A stretch of DNA of 64,000 nucleotides from Asticcacaulis sp. YBE204. Lineage in GTDB: Bacteria; Pseudomonadota; Alphaproteobacteria; Caulobacterales; Caulobacteraceae. The notes under the pieces were generated by a model that did not search any database, had not been told where the DNA came from, and worked only from the letters and a program-made list of their open reading frames with translations. The stretch covers positions 372,001 through 436,000 of the forward strand of contig NZ_AWGF01000004.1 in NCBI RefSeq assembly GCF_000495855.1, given 5' to 3'. Positions 17,574 to 25,464 of the stretch are shown in pieces. The position numbers were made by a program, and so were the translations under genes. Numbering within the stretch: position 1 is the stretch's first letter; each line of letters starts with the position of its first letter.

Positions 17574-18341
17574 TTACAGTCTAACCGCGATTCCCGCCGT
17601 TTGCAGGTCGCGTTTTAGATCGGGGATATGGATGATCTTCTTGTGAAAGACGCTGGCCGCAAGCGCGCCGGACACATCCGCCTGCTCGAAGACCTTGGTG
17701 AAGTGTTCGACCGCGCCCGCGCCGCCGGACGCCACCAGCGGAATGTCGATAAGGTCGCGGACCAGCTTCAGTTGGCGGATGTCATAACCCTTGCGCACGC
17801 CGTCCTGATTCATGCAGTTGAGCACGATTTCACCGGCCCCGCGGTCGCGCGCTTCGACCACCCAGTCGAGGGTCCGGCGGCCGGCGGCGCGGATCTTGTC
17901 CGGATCACCGCTGTATTGGTGGACATAATAGTCCCCGTCCAGTTCGCGTGAGTCCACACCGACGACCACGCATTGCGACCCGGCCATTTCGGCCAGTTCG
18001 TTGATCAGGTCGGGCCGTTCCAGTGCGGGCGAGTTGATCGACACCTTGTCGGCGCCCGAATTGAGGCACTTGACCGCCTGTTCGCCCGACCGGATGCCGC
18101 CCGCCACGCAGAACGGTATATCGAGCGCGCGGGCGATGTCGCGCACCCAGTTATAATCGACGGTGCGCCCCTCAGCCGAGGCGGTGATGTCGTACAGGAC
18201 CAGTTCGTCGGCGCCTTCGTCGCGGTACCGGAGCGCCATGTCGACGGCGTCGCCCAGCACTTCGTGGCCGACGAACTGCACGCCCTTGACGACCTTGCCG
18301 TCCTTGACATCGAGACAGGGGATGATGCGTCTGGCTAACAT
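17574..18341 (-). CDS. hisF: Imidazole glycerol phosphate synthase cyclase subunit
   Basis: A 255-residue TIM barrel that joins with HisH to make IGP and AICAR from PRFAR and glutamine-derived ammonia. Key parts are [16 protein letters not shown] with the catalytic Asp at the start, YDITAS, VAGGIRS, VVGVDSR, and [12 protein letters not shown] near the end. It lies 3 bases after hisA, so the two are cotranslated. Confidence 0.97.
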   Translation of the reverse strand: MLARRIIPCLDVKDGKVVKGVQFVGHEVLGDAVDMALRYRDEGADELVLYDITASAEGRTVDYNWVRDIARALDIPFCVAGGIRSGEQAVKCLNSGADKVSINSPALERPDLINELAEMAGSQCVVVGVDSRELDGDYYVHQYSGDPDKIRAAGRRTLDWVVEARDRGAGEIVLNCMNQDGVRKGYDIRQLKLVRDLIDIPLVASGGAGAVEHFTKVFEQADVSGALAASVFHKKIIHIPDLKRDLQTAGIAVRL

Positions 18342-18344
18342 GTC

Positions 18345-19076
18345 TTATCCCACATTCAGTGCGGCTTTAAGGTCGATCAGGCCTTCGTAGATCGCCTTGC
18401 CGACGATGGCCCCGTGGACGCCCAAGGCTTTGAGATCGTACAGGTCTTCGATCGATTTCACGCCGCCCGAGGCCTGAATTTCAAGGTCGGGACGCTTCTG
18501 ACGCAGGGCGCGCATCAGGTCCATGTTCGGACCCATCAGCATCCCGTCGCGCGACACATCGGTCACGAGGATGCGCTGCGCCACCCCGACCGGATAGTAG
18601 TCGAGCACGTCCCACAGCGAGATACCGGAGCCTTCGACCCAGCCGTGCAGGGCGGCGTCGAAATCACCGTCCTTGGTGGGCAGGACGTCCAGCGCCAGCG
18701 TGATCTTGTCCTTGCCGAAATCGCGCAGCCAGCCGCGCACCTCTTCAGGGTTCTTGACGGCGGCAGAACCGACCACGACCGCCGAGACGCCCTGATCGAG
18801 CAGGGTCTGCACGTGTTCGCGGGTACGGACGCCGCCGCCGGTCTGGATTTTCGCGCGCGACGCCTGCGCCAGACGGCCGATCAATTCATGCTGCTGCGGT
18901 GATCCGGCCTTGGCCCCGTCGAGATCGACGATGTGGACCCATTGCGCGAATTCGTCATTGAACAAGGCAAGGCGCTTGAACGGATCGGAGTCGTACTTGG
19001 TCACGGCGTCGAAGCGGCCCTGCGCGAGGCGGACGCAGTCTCCGTTGATCAGGTCGATAGCGGGGTAGAGGATCAT
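18345..19076 (-). CDS. hisA: ProFAR isomerase
   Basis: A 243-residue TIM barrel, paralogous to HisF. It performs the Amadori rearrangement of ProFAR to PRFAR. The catalytic Asp lies in YPAIDLINGDCVRL, with the phosphate-binding segments GGGVRT and QASGGVKS. The start at 19076 is chosen because the conserved N terminus MILYPAIDL begins there; earlier in-frame codons read through a repeat element. Confidence 0.96.
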   Translation of the reverse strand: MILYPAIDLINGDCVRLAQGRFDAVTKYDSDPFKRLALFNDEFAQWVHIVDLDGAKAGSPQQHELIGRLAQASRAKIQTGGGVRTREHVQTLLDQGVSAVVVGSAAVKNPEEVRGWLRDFGKDKITLALDVLPTKDGDFDAALHGWVEGSGISLWDVLDYYPVGVAQRILVTDVSRDGMLMGPNMDLMRALRQKRPDLEIQASGGVKSIEDLYDLKALGVHGAIVGKAIYEGLIDLKAALNVG

Positions 19077-19086
19077 GGTCGGTAAT

Positions 19087-19216
19087 CTCCCCCTCTCCCA
19101 GAGGGGAGAGGGTGGCCCGTTAGGGCCGGGTGAGGGGGTGTCAACAGAAGAGCGCGGGACTTTCCCCCTCACCCTAACCCTCTCCCCCCATTCTTAGTTT
19201 TTGGGGGGCGAGGGGA
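19087..19216. repeat. Family II intergenic repeat element
   Basis: CCCCTCTCCCAGAGGGGAGAG followed by GGCCCGTTAGGGCCGGGTGA, then an inverted copy CACCCTAACCCTCTCC ending in CCCCCCATTCTTAGTTTTTG. It lies between hisH and hisA inside the operon. Confidence 0.8.
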
Positions 19217-19221
19217 TTAAA

Positions 19222-19815
19222 TTAAACGCGGAGAAAATTCTCCAGTATCTTCGCACCGGCGGCAGACGAGCGTTCGGGGTGGAACTGACAGCCCCAGACA
19301 TTGTCCTTGCGCACCATGGCCGCGAATGGCTGGCCGTAGGTCGATTGCACCAGCGTATGTTCGGTGACCGGACAGACGAAGCTGTGCACGAAATAGGCGT
19401 AGTCGCCCGCGTTCAGCCCTTGGGTCAGCGGGTCTTCGGCGACGGCTTCCAACTGGTTCCAGCCCATATGCGGTACGACGAGCGGTTTGGGTGCGTCCAT
19501 CTTTACGACCTTGCCGGGGATCAGACCGAGGCAGTCGACATCGCCTTCTTCGGACGAGTCGAACAGCAGTTGCTGGCCCAGACAGACGCCGAGCAGCGGT
19601 TGTTTCAACGCGCGGATCGTATCGTAGAGGCCAAGCTCGCGGATACGGCTCATGGCGAAACCTGCCGCGCCGACGCCCGGCAGCACCACGCGCTCGGCTG
19701 CGGCGATCTCATTGGCGTCCGACGACAGCACGGCCTCCGCGCCCAGACGTTCGAGCGCGAACAGCACCGACGCCGTATTGGCGCAGCCGATTTCGATAAC
19801 GGCGACGCGGCTCAC
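19222..19815 (-). CDS. hisH: Imidazole glycerol phosphate synthase glutaminase subunit
   Basis: A 197-residue class I glutamine amidotransferase that feeds ammonia to HisF. The nucleophile elbow is LGVCLGQQLLF with the catalytic Cys; the His and Glu come from CQFHPERS near the C terminus. It uses a GTG start that overlaps the stop of the upstream hisC-like/hisB gene by 4 bases (GTGA), so the two are translationally coupled. Confidence 0.96.
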   Translation of the reverse strand: MSRVAVIEIGCANTASVLFALERLGAEAVLSSDANEIAAAERVVLPGVGAAGFAMSRIRELGLYDTIRALKQPLLGVCLGQQLLFDSSEEGDVDCLGLIPGKVVKMDAPKPLVVPHMGWNQLEAVAEDPLTQGLNAGDYAYFVHSFVCPVTEHTLVQSTYGQPFAAMVRKDNVWGCQFHPERSSAAGAKILENFLRV

Positions 19816-21314
19816 GCTAACATGCCCTTGGTCGAGGGCAGGGCGTCGCCTTCGATGCGCGTGGCCATGCGCAGGGCGCGGCCCAGGGCCTTGAAACAGG
19901 CCTCGACCTTGTGGTGGTCGTTCTCGCCGGTGACTTCGATATGGATCGAGGCCCCTAACGCTTCGGACAGCGAGCGGAACGCGTGGCCGGTCATCTCGGT
20001 CGGGTAGTCGCCGATGTGCGAAGCGTCGAACTCACCTTTGAACACGCAGTAGGCACGGCCGGAAATATCGACGCTGACCTTGGCTTCCGTCTCGTCCATC
20101 GGCAGGACGAAACCGAAGCGCGCCATGCCGATACGGTCGCCCAAAGCGCTTTTCAGCGCCGCGCCAAAGGCCAGCATACAGTCCTCGATCGTGTGGTGGG
20201 CGTCGATTTCCAGATCGCCTTCACACGACAGTTGCAGCGAGAAGCCGCCGTGCGTGGCGACCTGATCGAGCATGTGATCGAAGAAGCCGACCCCGGTGTG
20301 GATCTTCACCGGCTTCGGATTGTCGAGATCGACGATGGCCGAAATCTTCGTTTCCTTGGTGTCGCGCAGGGTTTCACCGCGCCGCGCCGGACGTCCGGCA
20401 TCGGTCGAGACGCCCAGCGCATTGAGCAGGCGGTCATTGTACGGCTTGTCGCCGATGGCCATGATCAGGCCTTCATAGGCGTTCTTGGCCACGACGCCGA
20501 AGCGCTTGAGCGCGGTTTGCGTGCGGATCAGGTCCTTCGGCTTGATGAACAGGAACGGCCCGTCATTGAGGTGGCTTTGCAGGATCGACGGCGCGTCGGT
20601 CAGAGCCTCGCGCAAGCGGGCCTGTTCCGTGCGGATCAGATCGACGCGCGACTGCACGTTCAGGGCGCGCGACGGGGCCAGCGCGGCTTCGGCGGCCTTG
20701 ATCGAGGGCGTCGGCAGGGGTGCGGGCTCGCAGAACCGACTCAGACCGTTGAGCGTCTTGGGCGACGAAATCAGCGCACCGACACGGGCACCCGACAGGC
20801 CGTAGAGGAACGACAGGCTTTTGAGCACCACGACGTTCGACTCGGATTTCGTCAGCTCGACGAGGCTCACCCCGTCGCAGGCGTCGAAATAGCTCTCGTC
20901 GATCACCAGCAGGGCCGGGAAAACCTCGACGGCCAACGTCCGCGCCGCGATCAGATCCCACACCTTGCCGTCGGGCATGTTGGGGTTGTCGATCAGGTAC
21001 ATGCCCGCGCCCTTGAGCGTCATCAGCGGCTTGGTCGCCTGTTTCAGTGACAAGCCGTAGGCGTCGGCGAGGCTTTGCAGGTGGTACTGGCGCTCGGAAT
21101 AGCAGGGGTCGGTGAAGACGTTCTCGTAGCCGTTGACTTTGAGGCGGCGCATCAGGATCTCGGTCGCATGCGACGCGCCGCGCGTGACCATGAGCTGATA
21201 GGGCTCAACGCCGTAGATCTCGGCCATGCGCTCGCGCAGCGGCTCAAGCGACGGCGGCGAGGCTTCGAGGCCGGAGCCCTGAGCGTTCAGGGCGGTGAAA
21301 GGGGACGCGAACAT
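19812..21314 (-). CDS. hisB: Fusion: degenerate HisC-like aminotransferase domain + imidazoleglycerol-phosphate dehydratase (HisB)
   Basis: A 500-residue fusion. Residues ~310-500 are a complete IGP dehydratase with the metal-binding DAHHTIED and DHHKVEACFKA, plus PMDETEA and the C-terminal LPSTKG. Residues 1-305 resemble a fold-type I aminotransferase of the HisC kind: YGVEPYQLMVTRGASHATEI, DNPNMPDGK, VIDESYFD, YGLSGARVG. Where HisC has RTLSK with the PLP lysine, this protein reads KSLSF (Phe169; nearest Lys is 165). The substrate-binding Arg of LRITVG is Ile284 in LIMAIG. About 50 residues of the usual HisC N terminus are missing. The dehydratase is surely active; transaminase activity looks lost, so this may be a scaffold or regulatory domain. 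A working HisC should be encoded elsewhere. Confidence 0.93.
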   Translation of the reverse strand: MFASPFTALNAQGSGLEASPPSLEPLRERMAEIYGVEPYQLMVTRGASHATEILMRRLKVNGYENVFTDPCYSERQYHLQSLADAYGLSLKQATKPLMTLKGAGMYLIDNPNMPDGKVWDLIAARTLAVEVFPALLVIDESYFDACDGVSLVELTKSESNVVVLKSLSFLYGLSGARVGALISSPKTLNGLSRFCEPAPLPTPSIKAAEAALAPSRALNVQSRVDLIRTEQARLREALTDAPSILQSHLNDGPFLFIKPKDLIRTQTALKRFGVVAKNAYEGLIMAIGDKPYNDRLLNALGVSTDAGRPARRGETLRDTKETKISAIVDLDNPKPVKIHTGVGFFDHMLDQVATHGGFSLQLSCEGDLEIDAHHTIEDCMLAFGAALKSALGDRIGMARFGFVLPMDETEAKVSVDISGRAYCVFKGEFDASHIGDYPTEMTGHAFRSLSEALGASIHIEVTGENDHHKVEACFKALGRALRMATRIEGDALPSTKGMLA

Positions 21315-21347
21315 GATTACACCTCGAACCTTTGGATCGATTGCGAA

Positions 21348-21479
21348 GGCCCCCACCACCCCGCCAGCAAGCTGGCGCGGTCCCCCTCCCCACAAGTGGG
21401 GAGGTATGAAGAGAGAGCACTCTTAATTTCATACTCCCCCGCTTGCGGGGGAGGTGGCGCAGAGCGCCGGAGGGGGGCC
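21348..21479. repeat. Two family I repeats, facing
   Basis: The first runs from GGCCCCCACCACC to CTCCCCACAAGTGGGGAG plus GTATGA. The second runs from CATACTCCCCC through GCTTGCGGGGGAGGTGGCGC to GCGCCGGAGGGGGGCC. They lie between hisD and the hisC-like/hisB fusion within the operon. Confidence 0.8.
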
Positions 21480-21487
21480 TTACTCAC

Positions 21488-22786
21488 TCAGACCTCCAGC
21501 CTGAAGTCTGCCGCCAGCGCGTGGGCTTCGAGACCCTCCAGCCGGGCCAGACGGGCGGCGGCGGGCGCGATGGTGGCCGCGCCCTGACGGGTGGCGCGCT
21601 GAACGACGAAGCTGGTCAGGTACGACCGCACGGTGATGCCGTCCCACGCCCGCGCCGCGCCGTCGGTCGGCAGGACGTGGCTGGGGCCGGCGGCGTAATC
21701 GCCGAAGGTTTCCGCCGCATAGGTGCCCGCAAACACAGTGCCGGCGGCGGTCAGTTGCGGGATCAGGGCGTCGAGGTCTTCGACCTGCAAGGCGAGGTGT
21801 TCGGGGCCATAGAGATTGGCGACCTCGGCAGCGGTTTCCAGCGAGTCGACGATAAACAGGCGCGCCTGTTCCAGCGAGGCGCGGGCGATCGCGGCGCGCG
21901 GCAGGGTCGCCAGTTGCGCCTCCAGTTCGGCGGAAACCGTCTCGATCAGGTCGCGGTCGAGCGTCACCAGCACGACCTGCGCGTCGGCGTCGTGTTCGGC
22001 CTGACTGAGCAGGTCGGCGGCGATCAGCTTGGCATTGGCGGTCGCATCGGCGATAACCATCAGCTCGGACGGACCGGCGGGCATGTCGATGGCGATGCCC
22101 GACAGGCGTTCGGTAGCGTAGCGCTTGGCTTCGGCGACGTACTTGTTGCCCGGGCCGAACAGCTTGTCGGCGGCAGGGACATCCGGCAGCGCGCCGAGCG
22201 CCATGGCAGCTATGGCGTGCGCGCCGCCGACGCGCCAGATGGCGTCGAGACCGGCCGCGGCCCCGGCGGCGATCATCATCGGGTGCAGCGAGCCATCCTT
22301 GGCGGGCGGGGTGACGCAGACGCGGTTGGGGACGCCCGCAACGAGGGCTGGAACGGCGGTCATGATCAGGGTCGAAAACAGCGGCGCGGTGCCGCCGGGG
22401 ACATACAGACCGGCCGTCGAAATCGGGCGGAAAACGCGTTGCAGGCTCAGGCCTTCGGCGGGCGCGATGATCGGGCCAGTGGTGGGCAGTTCGGCGGCGT
22501 GGAAGGCGCGGACGTGTTCGACCGCCAGTTCCATGGCTTCGAGGTCGTCGGCGGTGAGCAGGGCACGGGCTTCGTCGACCAGCGACGGGTTCAGTTCGAC
22601 GCGCACCGGGGCGTGACCGTCCAGACGCACGGCCCAGTCGCTGACGGCGGTGAAGCCGCGCGATTCCACGTCGTCGAAGATCGTGCGCACGGTGTCGAGC
22701 ACGCGCTCGTCGCGCCGGTTTTCCGGGCGGGCGAGGGCGGTTTTGCGTTCCGCTGCGCTGAGATCGTTCCAGATAAAGGTCTTCAT
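21488..22786 (-). CDS. hisD: Histidinol dehydrogenase
   Basis: A 432-residue NAD-dependent zinc enzyme for the last two steps of histidine synthesis, histidinol to histidine. Recognisable parts are GGTAPLFSTLIMTAVPA, VFGPGNKYV-type LFGPGNKYVAEAKR, DMPAGPSELMVIAD, the catalytic EHD... region SQAEHDADAQV, and GPEHLALQ. Length is normal. It lies between two pairs of repeats. Confidence 0.97.
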   Translation of the reverse strand: MKTFIWNDLSAAERKTALARPENRRDERVLDTVRTIFDDVESRGFTAVSDWAVRLDGHAPVRVELNPSLVDEARALLTADDLEAMELAVEHVRAFHAAELPTTGPIIAPAEGLSLQRVFRPISTAGLYVPGGTAPLFSTLIMTAVPALVAGVPNRVCVTPPAKDGSLHPMMIAAGAAAGLDAIWRVGGAHAIAAMALGALPDVPAADKLFGPGNKYVAEAKRYATERLSGIAIDMPAGPSELMVIADATANAKLIAADLLSQAEHDADAQVVLVTLDRDLIETVSAELEAQLATLPRAAIARASLEQARLFIVDSLETAAEVANLYGPEHLALQVEDLDALIPQLTAAGTVFAGTYAAETFGDYAAGPSHVLPTDGAARAWDGITVRSYLTSFVVQRATRQGAATIAPAAARLARLEGLEAHALAADFRLEV

Positions 22787-22802
22787 CGGTGCGTTGTCCT
22801 TA

Positions 22803-22921
22803 AGGCCCCCACCACCACTCGCTTACGCTCGCGGTCCCCCTCCCCACGAGTGGGGAGGTATTTTTAAGTAATACTCCCCCCACTTGTGGGGGAGGTGGCG
22901 CGTAGCGCCGGAGGGGGGCCT
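22803..22921. repeat. Two family I repeats, facing
   Basis: Element one: GGCCCCCACCACCACTCGC to CTCCCCACGAGTGGGGAG plus GTAT. Element two: AATACTCCCCCC through ACTTGTGGGGGAGGTGGCGC to GCGCCGGAGGGGGGCC. They occupy the gap between hisG and hisD. The terminal stems differ in sequence from other copies but stay paired. Confidence 0.8.
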
Positions 22922-22928
22922 TACTACT

Positions 22929-23807
22929 CTATTTCATCATCTTTTCGATCGGCAGGACCAGGATCGCCGAAGCGCCCGCCGCCTTGAGTTTGTCCAGCGT
23001 GTCCCAGAACACGTTTTCCTGACACACCGCGTGGACGGCGACCGCGTCTTCGCGGTGCGCCAGCGGCATGATGGTCGGGGAATCCGCGCCGGGGATCAGT
23101 TCGATGATCTCGTCCAGATGCTCGCGCGGGGCGTTCAGCATCACATACTTCGCCCCCGTCGAAGCCGTCACACCATCGAAGCGGCGCAGCAGCATGTCAT
23201 AGACGTGTTCCAGATCGGCCGGCGGGGCGTGGGGGGCCTTGATCAGCACGGCTTCGGACGCCAGCACCAGATCGACGGCCTTCATGCCATTGGCTTCCAG
23301 CGTCGCACCGGTCGAGACCAGATCACAGATGGCGTGAGCGATCTTCATGCGGGGCGCGACCTCGACGGCGCCGCGCATCTCGACGATGGTCACGGTGATG
23401 CCCTTGTCGGCCAGCCACTTGCCCAGAATGTTCGGATAGGAGGTCGCCAGACGCTTGCCTTCGAGGCTTTGCGGCCCCTGATAGTCGAAGGCTTCCGGCA
23501 CGGCGATCTTCAGCGTACATTTGCCGAAGCCGAGGCGCATGACGATGCGCTCTTCGAGGTCGTCATCCGGGAAGTGTTCGGCCAGCACGTTGTAACCGAC
23601 GATGCCCAGTTCCGCCACGCCGTCGGCGACGAAGGTCGGGATGTCGTCGTCGCGCACGCGCAGCAGGTCGATGGGCTGGTTTTCGACGCGATAGAGCAGT
23701 TCGTTGGCGCCCTTCATGACGCGCAGGCCCGCGCCGGAGATCAGCTCCAGCGAGCGGTCGGCCAGACGGCCCGATTTCTGAACGGCAATGCGGAGGCGGG
23801 TGGACAT
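22929..23807 (-). CDS. hisG: ATP phosphoribosyltransferase, long form
   Basis: A 292-residue enzyme for the first, committed step of histidine synthesis. The length and the C-terminal ACT-like domain (from about residue 215) mark it as the long form that is feedback-inhibited by histidine and needs no HisZ. Key parts are RIAVQKSGRL at the N terminus, ELGIVGYNVLAE, and the PRPP-binding segment VSTGATLEANGMK. It lies 12 bases after the TrpR-like regulator. Confidence 0.96.
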   Translation of the reverse strand: MSTRLRIAVQKSGRLADRSLELISGAGLRVMKGANELLYRVENQPIDLLRVRDDDIPTFVADGVAELGIVGYNVLAEHFPDDDLEERIVMRLGFGKCTLKIAVPEAFDYQGPQSLEGKRLATSYPNILGKWLADKGITVTIVEMRGAVEVAPRMKIAHAICDLVSTGATLEANGMKAVDLVLASEAVLIKAPHAPPADLEHVYDMLLRRFDGVTASTGAKYVMLNAPREHLDEIIELIPGADSPTIMPLAHREDAVAVHAVCQENVFWDTLDKLKAAGASAILVLPIEKMMK

Positions 23808-23819
23808 AGTCGTACTTTC

Positions 23820-24125
23820 TTATTGGCTTTTGAGGCGATCGATCACCAGCCGGTAACCCTTATGCGGCATGTCGCGCAGGAAACGCGCCACGCGGGTCAC
23901 CGTGGTGGTCGAGGCCCCGGTCTTTTCGGAGATGTCGCGGTAGGACAACTGGTTTTCCGCCAGCAGCCGTGCCACCTTGAACCGTTCGGCAAAGGCCCTC
24001 AGTTCCGATGGGGTACACAGGTCGTCGAGAAAGGCGCGCATCTCTTCCGCCGTTTCCAGCGTCAGCAGGGCTTTCACCAGTTCGGCCTCGTCGGCGGCGT
24101 ATCTCTCGGGCGATGTGTCGGTCAT
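23820..24125 (-). CDS. TrpR-like YerC/YecD family repressor, candidate histidine regulator
   Basis: A 101-residue all-helical DNA-binding protein of the YerC/YecD branch of the TrpR superfamily. The helix-turn-helix is SYRDISEKTGASTTTVTRVARF (positions about 61-82), with the preceding TPSELRAFAERFKVARLL typical of TrpR. As first gene of the his operon, with a TrpR-sized palindrome 15-35 bases upstream of its start, it most likely represses its own operon in response to histidine. The ligand is inferred from context only. Confidence 0.85.
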   Translation of the reverse strand: MTDTSPERYAADEAELVKALLTLETAEEMRAFLDDLCTPSELRAFAERFKVARLLAENQLSYRDISEKTGASTTTVTRVARFLRDMPHKGYRLVIDRLKSQ

Positions 24126-24140
24126 GAGGGTCTGTTTTAA

Positions 24141-24160
24141 TGTGTTAGCGCGCTAATACA
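24141..24160. promoter_or_regulatory. 20-bp near-perfect palindrome, candidate operator of the his operon
   Basis: The sequence TGTGTTAGCGCGCTAATACA is symmetric in 9 of 10 positions per half and has a TTAGCG/CGCTAA core. Its nearest base is 16 bases upstream of the start codon of the TrpR-like gene that heads the his operon. Length and symmetry match operators of TrpR-family proteins. Confidence 0.7.
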
Positions 24161-24267
24161 GCGGCACGGAAGGGAAGGCAAGAGGTTTCGACGAATTTCT
24201 TAAGCCGTTACCCTCTTGCCGTAATGCATAGGGCAGAGCAAGTTCCGTCTGCGCAGGGGGAAGCAGG

Positions 24268-24828
24268 ATGCCGAAGAAAACGATGGTTCTGGGGGCGGAA
24301 TACGATCCGGTGTTACAGGCACGGATCAGGCAGGCACTCAAGGCACTTAAGGCAAGGCGTATCGGGCTCTGGTCAGGTCTGGCCGGATCGCAGGATATCG
24401 CGAACAGCACCTATACCGTGAAGGGGCAGAAACTCACCTTCGAGAGCGAAACCTATATAGGCATAACCGTGACCGGCGAAGCGCAGGCCGTCGATCTGTT
24501 TCTCTCCAGCATGGGCGTTTGGGCAGACAGCCAGAATATAACAGAACCCTTGGCACCCAAGCCCGTATGGGATCAAAAACGTCGAATTCCGGGGGGGCGC
24601 GGTGCGTGGTTTTTGATCAAATTCGCCCCGTTGCCCTATATCTATCCGGCGAGTTGGCAGGGCCTGTTATTGCTCGTGGCGGAACTTATTTGTCTTGTCG
24701 GCGGATTGGAATATGGCGAGACACTATCCGAACGCGGCGATCAACTCGGGCTATATGTGAGCATGGGTAGTGTCGCCGTGTTTGCCGTGCTGTTTGTCAC
24801 AGGCCTTTTAAAGACCCGGCGGGGCTAG
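24268..24828 (+). CDS. Membrane protein of unknown function with C-terminal WQG module
   Basis: A 186-residue protein. The first ~110 residues are soluble with beta-rich segments (YTVKGQKLTFESETYIGI). The C-terminal half has two membrane helices (about 130-149 and 163-181) preceded by WFLIKFAPLPYIYPASWQG. That module is clearly paralogous to the 91-residue protein at 26876. GGGGGAAGCAGG precedes the ATG. No family is recognised. It ends 2 bases before the convergent YcxB-like gene. Confidence 0.65.
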   Translation: MPKKTMVLGAEYDPVLQARIRQALKALKARRIGLWSGLAGSQDIANSTYTVKGQKLTFESETYIGITVTGEAQAVDLFLSSMGVWADSQNITEPLAPKPVWDQKRRIPGGRGAWFLIKFAPLPYIYPASWQGLLLLVAELICLVGGLEYGETLSERGDQLGLYVSMGSVAVFAVLFVTGLLKTRRG

Positions 24829-24830
24829 TG

Positions 24831-25433
24831 CTAAAACACCTGCTCGGCGTCGGCGGGCACGGCGCTTTTCGATGCCGTCGGGGTCGTGCGGGCATGGTCC
24901 CGGTATTGCTGGGCCGCGAGGACGAAGCGGTGTTCGTTTTCCGGTGCTGCAAAGGCACGCTTGGGCACGATCAGCGCGCTGTTGGGGCGGGTGAATATCA
25001 GCAACGTGCGCGCGGTTTCTTTCACGTCGTGAACTTCGGTCCATTCGGTGGTTTTTACCGCGCCATTCTGATGTTTGGTGAAGCCGGTTTCATCCAGACT
25101 GACAGATTGCTCCGGCGGCGCGGCTTTCAGCAGATGGCTGACGATCTGGAGGCCGCCAATCAACAAAGGTTGAAGGAAAAAGCTGATCAGGGCGGCCCAA
25201 AAGGCAGCGGCTAAAAGATAAAAGACGCCGATCAGGACAGGGTCGGATGGATAGGTCTCTGGCATGACGCTTCGGCCTGCCGCGAAAATGATGATCAGCA
25301 CGACAAAGACTACACCAAACCGGATCAGGCTAATGCGGTTGAAACGGTTACGTTGAGCCCATACGCCGCAGAAGCTGGCGATATCACCGGCTTTAAGGCG
25401 GTAAGGTTCGGTGCTGAGGTGTGTTTCGGTCAT
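24831..25433 (-). CDS. YcxB-like membrane protein
   Basis: A 200-residue protein with two membrane helices at about 36-54 and 66-88, followed by a soluble domain in YcxB-like style (SVSLDETGFTKHQNGAVKTTEWTEV split over strands, then a TRPNSALIVPKRAF segment). YcxB C-terminal-domain proteins are common and of unknown function, often encoded next to small membrane proteins. It may be cotranscribed after the Hsp70-family gene, whose stop is 31 bases upstream. Confidence 0.7.
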   Translation of the reverse strand: MTETHLSTEPYRLKAGDIASFCGVWAQRNRFNRISLIRFGVVFVVLIIIFAAGRSVMPETYPSDPVLIGVFYLLAAAFWAALISFFLQPLLIGGLQIVSHLLKAAPPEQSVSLDETGFTKHQNGAVKTTEWTEVHDVKETARTLLIFTRPNSALIVPKRAFAAPENEHRFVLAAQQYRDHARTTPTASKSAVPADAEQVF

Positions 25434-25464
25434 GCCGCGAATTGCAAGGACACGTGGCCCTTTG

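Noticed and set aside
19812-21314. Frameshift or chimera explaining the hisC-like/hisB fusion
   Set aside because: The frame is continuous over 500 codons with normal codon usage, and the linker (about residues 300-312) is short and clean; still worth a check by read mapping.
21443-22867. 474-codon open frame opposite hisD
   Set aside because: Runs through repeats at both ends and mirrors hisD.
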